The notes under the pieces were generated by a model, which had not been told where the DNA came from, ran no database searches, and worked only from the letters and a program-made list of their open reading frames with translations. Shown here piece after piece: positions 60,344 to 64,000 of a DNA stretch of 64,000 nt (its first letter is position 1; every line of letters begins with the position of its first letter). The position numbers and the translations under genes were made by a program. The DNA comes from Methylocystis echinoides. Its GTDB lineage: Bacteria > Pseudomonadota > Alphaproteobacteria > Rhizobiales > Beijerinckiaceae. The DNA lies in NCBI RefSeq assembly GCF_027923385.1, contig NZ_BSEC01000001.1:3942001-4006000 (forward strand). Reading direction: 5' to 3'.

Positions 60344-61360
60344 TCAGATGGTTTCGTAGACGACTTCGAGGGACGGCTTCCGCGTCAGCGTTCCGCCGCA
60401 CATGTCTTCGGCCGTTGCGGGCTCGAGCACCACGTCACGGCCAACGGACTCGCCGGAAAACAGGCCGAGAAGCGCATCCTGCGTCAGCGGCTTCGGGCGA
60501 TTGGGCCGCGACTCGACAACATTCGCCGCGAGATCGGCGAAGAGCGGACCCCAGCGTCCGTCGGGGCGGCCGATGATGTCGTAACTCGCGCTCTTCCGGC
60601 GGATATCTTCATCCGCGGGAATCGAGGCGAGGATCGGAATTCCCGCCGCCCTGGCGAAAGCCGCCGCCTCACCCGTGCCGTCATCCTTGTTGATGACGAG
60701 CCCGCCGACGCCGACATTGCCGCCGAGCTTGTGGAAATATTCCACCGCGGAACAGACGTTGTTGGCGACGTAAAGCGATTGCAGATCATTGGAGCCGACG
60801 ACGATGACCTTCTGGCACATGTCGCGCGCGATCGGCAGGCCGAAACCACCGCAGACCACGTCGCCGAGGAAGTCGAGCAGAACGTAGTCGAAGCCCCATT
60901 CATGGAAGCCCAGTTTTTCGAGGAGCTCGAAGCCGTGAATAATGCCGCGTCCACCGCAGCCGCGACCGACTTCCGGCCCGCCGAGCTCCATCGCGAAGAC
61001 GCCGTCGCGCTTGAAACAGACGTCGCCGATGGCCACCTGGTCGCCGGCGAGTTTCTTCTTCGTCGATGTTTCGATGATGGTTGGACAGGCGCGTCCGCCA
61101 AACAGCAGCGATGTCGTGTCGCTCTTTGGATCACATCCGATGAGCAGCACCTTCTTGCCCTGCTGGGCCATCATGTATGAAAGATTGGCGAGCGTGAAGC
61201 TCTTGCCGATTCCGCCCTTGCCGTAGATGGCGATGATCTGCGTTTCCTTGGTCGCGGCCGTCGGAACCGGGTCGAGCGGCGTCGCCGCCTCTTCGCGCAG
61301 GAGATGTTGCGGCGGATCGGCAATTTCGGCGGCGGTCAGAAAGCCCTGCGCGTAATTCAT
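60344..61360 (-). CDS. bchX: Chlorophyllide a reductase iron protein
   Basis: The NifH-like ATPase of chlorophyllide a reductase. The 338-residue protein has an N-terminal extension (about 40 residues) before the P-loop GKGGIGKS (47-54), then LIGCDPKSDTTSLLFGG, VGRGCGGRGIIHGFE and [17 protein letters not shown], with the two cluster cysteines. ATG 61360 overlaps the bchC stop as ATGA. It is longer than BchL, which fits the BchX family. Confidence 0.97.
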   Translation of the reverse strand: MNYAQGFLTAAEIADPPQHLLREEAATPLDPVPTAATKETQIIAIYGKGGIGKSFTLANLSYMMAQQGKKVLLIGCDPKSDTTSLLFGGRACPTIIETSTKKKLAGDQVAIGDVCFKRDGVFAMELGGPEVGRGCGGRGIIHGFELLEKLGFHEWGFDYVLLDFLGDVVCGGFGLPIARDMCQKVIVVGSNDLQSLYVANNVCSAVEYFHKLGGNVGVGGLVINKDDGTGEAAAFARAAGIPILASIPADEDIRRKSASYDIIGRPDGRWGPLFADLAANVVESRPNRPKPLTQDALLGLFSGESVGRDVVLEPATAEDMCGGTLTRKPSLEVVYETI

Positions 61361-62298
61361 GCCACCGCCCTCCAGTCGAGCACCATTTTCAGACAGCGCG
61401 GATCGTTGAACGCGATCGGATAGGCGTCCTCCGCCTGCAGTGCGAAGCGCCGATGCGTGATGAGTTCGTCGAGCGAGAGGCGCCCATCCGTGACGAGGCG
61501 AACGACGCCGGCAAGGTCGTCGGGTCGCCATTGCGCCGCGACGCGCAGCCGCGCCTCGCGCAGAAAGGCGGGCGGAAAGGTGAACGCCAGCGGGCGCTCG
61601 TAGAAACCGGCGAGAACGATTTCGCCGCCGGGCGCGAGACGCGCGATCAGATCGTCGAGAATCTCCGGATCCCCGCTCACATCATAAATGACCTGATAGT
61701 CACGGCGCGTGTCGGCGGCCGGATCGACGACGGCATAGCCGTCGGCGCCGCCGTTGCGCTGGGGATCGCATTCCCACACCGTCGGTTCGCCGCCAGCGAT
61801 GACGCTCAGCCGCGCCAGAAGACGGCCCAGCACGCCGTGGCCGACAATGAGTTCGCGTCCCTGCGGCGCGACGCCGCCGCGCGCATGATAGGCGGTTGCA
61901 GCGAGCGCGAGCAGAACGCCCCTGTCGCCGAGCTCGGCTGGAATGGCGACGATGCGGGAGCCCTTGACGACGAGATGCGAGGCGGCGCCTCCGAAGAGGC
62001 CGCGCACCGACCCAAAGCACGTGGCCCCCGGCGCGAAGACACGCTGTCCGACGGCGAAGCCGCTCTCTGGCCCGGCTTCAATCACTTCGCCGACTGTCTC
62101 GTAGCCGGGGACGAGCGGATAACCCATGCCGGGGAAGTCGGGCATGCGTCCCGTGTAAAGCAGTCGTTCGGTGCCGGTGCTGATGCCGCTCCAGCTTGTC
62201 GCGACGACCACATCCGCGTCGCCAGGCGTGTCGATCGGGAGTCGACTAAGCGCCAGCCTTCCGGGCTCCTCAAGGACGATGGCGAGCGCATTCAACAT
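61357..62298 (-). CDS. bchC: Bacteriochlorophyllide a dehydrogenase
   Basis: BchC oxidises the 3-hydroxyethyl group to the acetyl group of bacteriochlorophyll a. The 313-residue protein from ATG 62298 (AAGGG six bases upstream) is a zinc-type alcohol dehydrogenase without the catalytic Zn residues typical of the superfamily. Signatures are TSWSGISTGTERLLYTGRMP, GMGYPLVPGYETVGEV, LIVGHGVLGRLLARL and APGGEIVLAGFYERPL. It begins the bchCXYZ-puf part of the superoperon and has its own promoter region with two PpsR-type motifs. Confidence 0.95.
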   Translation of the reverse strand: MLNALAIVLEEPGRLALSRLPIDTPGDADVVVATSWSGISTGTERLLYTGRMPDFPGMGYPLVPGYETVGEVIEAGPESGFAVGQRVFAPGATCFGSVRGLFGGAASHLVVKGSRIVAIPAELGDRGVLLALAATAYHARGGVAPQGRELIVGHGVLGRLLARLSVIAGGEPTVWECDPQRNGGADGYAVVDPAADTRRDYQVIYDVSGDPEILDDLIARLAPGGEIVLAGFYERPLAFTFPPAFLREARLRVAAQWRPDDLAGVVRLVTDGRLSLDELITHRRFALQAEDAYPIAFNDPRCLKMVLDWRAVA

Positions 62299-62350
62299 CA
62301 TCGACCCTTCGCGCCTCAGGCGCATGGAAAGAGGCAAACATAGCCTCGTG

Positions 62351-62394
62351 TGTAATCCTATATAGACGTTTTAAAGCGTCAAGTAAAAATTACA
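62351..62394 (-). promoter_or_regulatory. bchC promoter with two tandem PpsR-type motifs
   Basis: On the minus strand TTGACG (62377-62382) and TAGGAT (62355-62360), 16 bases apart, form a plausible sigma-70 promoter for bchC. One motif, TGT-N12-ACG on the minus strand at 62377-62394, overlaps the -35 and also the crtF stop codon; a second, TGT-N12-ACG on the plus strand at 62351-62368, covers the -10. Tandem PpsR sites at bchC are known in Rhodobacter. Confidence 0.7.
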
Positions 62395-63520
62395 CTCGTC
62401 GCGCAATTAGGACGCTGGAAAATATCGGGCGCGTGGAGGGGAGATGCTGAATCCCCGCGAAACCAGCCGTTTGCAGCAACTGCGTCAATTCATCCCGGCG
62501 GCGCGCGCGACCGCTGCCCATGGCCAGCAGGTAAAAGCCGAAATAGGCGTCGCCGATCGCTTCGGCGCCGGGCGTGTCCGCCATCGGTTCGGCGACGAGC
62601 AGCGCGCCGCCCGGCGGCAGCGCCATATGGGCCGCGCGCAGAGCCGCCAGCGCCGTTGCGTCGTCATGATCGTGCAGGACGCGGATCAGCGTGACGATGT
62701 CCGCGCCGCCCGGCGGCGGCGTATCGAGAAAACTGCCGCCGTGGACATCGACGCGCGTCAGCCCCTGCGCCGCAAGCGCGCGGCGCGCCCTTTCCGCGAC
62801 CGGCGGCAGGTCGAAAAGCTGGAGACGCAACGCCGGATGACGCGCCGCGACAGCCGCAACGAACGCGCCTTCGCCGCCGCCGATGTCGAGAAGGCCCTTG
62901 TGGCGGTCGAAGGCATAGGCGTCGAGCACATCCTCGGCGATGAGCTGCTGCGAGCGCGCCATCAATTCGCTATAGGCGCCGCACGCCGCCGCGTCGCCCT
63001 CGCGGCCCGCCGCATAGGGCCAGAACTGCGAAAGCCGCGTATGCATCTCGCCGCGCAGCAGGGCGACCGGATCGCGCAGATCGTCATACAGCAGCGCGTG
63101 ATGCTCGACGAAGGCGCCGACCGAGGCATTGGCCAGCATCGAGGCGCCGAGATCGTCGAGCGCATAACGATCGCCCGGCAGCGCGCGCAGCAGCTTCAGC
63201 GCGGCGGCGGCGCGCAGCAGGCGCTGCGTGGCGTCAGGCGAGAGGCCGAGCCGCGCTGCGAGCTGCGCCTGATGCAGGGGACCCGCCGCCAGCGTCTCGA
63301 ACAGCTTCAGCCGGACGCAGGCGAGCAGAATCTGTGAATAGACGAAACCGGCGCAAAGGTCGAAGAGCGCTTTCGCGCGGCGCCGCGCGACCACGCGCGT
63401 GAGCGGCGAGGCGGCCGCCCAGCGCTGGAAGCGCGGATTCGCAACGAGCCGGTTGCGCCAGTTGATCCAGCGATCACGCCACGGCGCGACGCTGGAAACC
63501 GGAGGGAAAACGCTCGACAC
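62390..63520 (-). CDS. crtF: Demethylspheroidene O-methyltransferase
   Basis: CrtF methylates the 1-hydroxy group of acyclic carotenoids to give methoxy ends (spheroidene/spirilloxanthin route). The 376-residue protein has an N-terminal dimerisation part (AKALFDLCAGFVYSQILLAC, LKLFETLAAGPLHQAQLAAR), then the SAM motif DIGGGEGAFVAAVA, FDLPPVAERARRAL and VTLIRVLHDHDDATALAAL typical of the family. It starts 10 bases after crtE ends. Its stop codon overlaps a PpsR-type motif of the bchC promoter. Confidence 0.94.
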   Translation of the reverse strand: MSSVFPPVSSVAPWRDRWINWRNRLVANPRFQRWAAASPLTRVVARRRAKALFDLCAGFVYSQILLACVRLKLFETLAAGPLHQAQLAARLGLSPDATQRLLRAAAALKLLRALPGDRYALDDLGASMLANASVGAFVEHHALLYDDLRDPVALLRGEMHTRLSQFWPYAAGREGDAAACGAYSELMARSQQLIAEDVLDAYAFDRHKGLLDIGGGEGAFVAAVAARHPALRLQLFDLPPVAERARRALAAQGLTRVDVHGGSFLDTPPPGGADIVTLIRVLHDHDDATALAALRAAHMALPPGGALLVAEPMADTPGAEAIGDAYFGFYLLAMGSGRARRRDELTQLLQTAGFAGIQHLPSTRPIFSSVLIARRV

Positions 63521-63529
63521 CGGCCCCGC

Positions 63530-64000
63530 TCACGCCGCCACGCGGGCGAGCTGTTTGGGAAAGAACAGGGTCGTCTGAGCCTGTATCAGCGCGCGCAGCT
63601 CGACTGCGCCCGGACACTCCGGTATCGACGCGACCGCCGCCCGCACCAATCCTTCGAGATGGACTTTCGCGCCGCCGACGCCGAGTTCCGCGGCGGCGTT
63701 GGGCCGCAGACGCATGGCGTCCTGCCCGATGGGCTTGCCGAGCTCCTCCGCATCACACAACACGTCGCGGAGATCATCCGCGACCTGGTAGGCTTCGCCG
63801 AGCTTTTCACCCAGGGTGCGCCACTGCGCGGCGTCATGCCCGGCGGCGGCGGCGCCCGCTGTGGTCGCCGCGACGAACAGCGCGCCGGTTTTGGCGCGCT
63901 GATAATCGGAGAGGGGCACGGCGACTTCGCATTCCCAGGCCTGGCCGGCGACGATGCCATGCGGCGCGCCGACCGATTCGGCGATGATTCCGATCAGCGT
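63530..64000 (-). CDS. crtE: Geranylgeranyl diphosphate synthase, C-terminal part (cut by window end)
   Basis: The frame remains open through base 64000, giving 156 codons of the C-terminal half. The second Asp-rich motif YQVADDLRDVLCD binds pyrophosphate through Mg, and LGKPIGQDAMRLRPN follows as in CrtE-type synthases. The start lies outside the window. Its product supplies both carotenoids and the bacteriochlorophyll tail. crtE precedes crtF in the same operon. Confidence 0.92.
   Translation of the reverse strand, partial: TLIGIIAESVGAPHGIVAGQAWECEVAVPLSDYQRAKTGALFVAATTAGAAAAGHDAAQWRTLGEKLGEAYQVADDLRDVLCDAEELGKPIGQDAMRLRPNAAAELGVGGAKVHLEGLVRAAVASIPECPGAVELRALIQAQTTLFFPKQLARVAA

Overview
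The window looks like the chromosome of a GC-rich anoxygenic phototroph of the Alphaproteobacteria, probably a Hyphomicrobiales purple non-sulfur bacterium of the Rhodoblastus/Rhodopseudomonas/Bradyrhizobium kind. The evidence is an almost complete photosynthesis gene cluster (type II reaction centre pufLM/puhA, LH1, tetraheme PufC), an alphaproteobacterial FYDLN_acid protein, two PpsR paralogues, and a bacteriophytochrome/haem oxygenase pair. The genus is an inference. No tRNA, rRNA, CRISPR array or complete insertion sequence was recognised.

Positions 1-16.4 kb are accessory. They hold HoxX (aerobic NiFe-hydrogenase maturation) with a response regulator and a convergent cyclic-nucleotide-domain histidine kinase; a Tlde1/DUF2778-like protein; a truncated outer-membrane beta-barrel; a FYDLN_acid protein and ribosomal protein S21; an orphan trypsin-like protease; a CIA30 protein; and several very small proteins. 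A TonB-dependent receptor sits behind a cobalamin riboswitch and an upstream site that matches both the FNR/FixK and the PpsR consensus. A FMN-dependent GltB-like protein follows.

Positions 16.6-64 kb are the photosynthesis cluster, in blocks. (1) A minus-strand superoperon bchF-N-B-H-L-M-lhaA-puhA-B-C-orf103-acsF-puhE-hemA-hemN (33.6 down to 16.6 kb), mostly with ATGA overlaps. (2) A plus-strand ppsR1 and bchG-MFS-bchP-tspO-orf118 (34-39.9 kb), then a minus-strand membrane hydrolase. (3) A sensory block: aerR (plus), then bphO-bphP and ppsR2 (minus) (41.6-46.7 kb). (4) Plus-strand bchI-D-O and bchE-J (47-53.1 kb). (5) A minus-strand superoperon crtE-crtF-bchC-X-Y-Z-pufQ-B-A-L-M-C (64 down to 53.6 kb), with crtE cut by the window end.

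Together these genes encode tetrapyrrole entry (HemA, HemN), bacteriochlorophyll a synthesis from Mg chelatase to phytyl reduction, the reaction centre/LH1 core and its assembly factors. Both an oxygen-dependent (AcsF) and an oxygen-sensitive B12-dependent (BchE) cyclase are present. Regulation appears to converge on PpsR: TGT-N12-ACA/ACG motifs overlap plausible sigma-70 elements at the bchF, bchG, bchI, bchE and bchC promoters. Two PpsR proteins with different cysteine patterns, a B12-binding AerR antirepressor and a kinase-less bacteriophytochrome could feed redox, B12/light and far-red signals into those promoters. The B12 receptor gene may belong to the same regulon.
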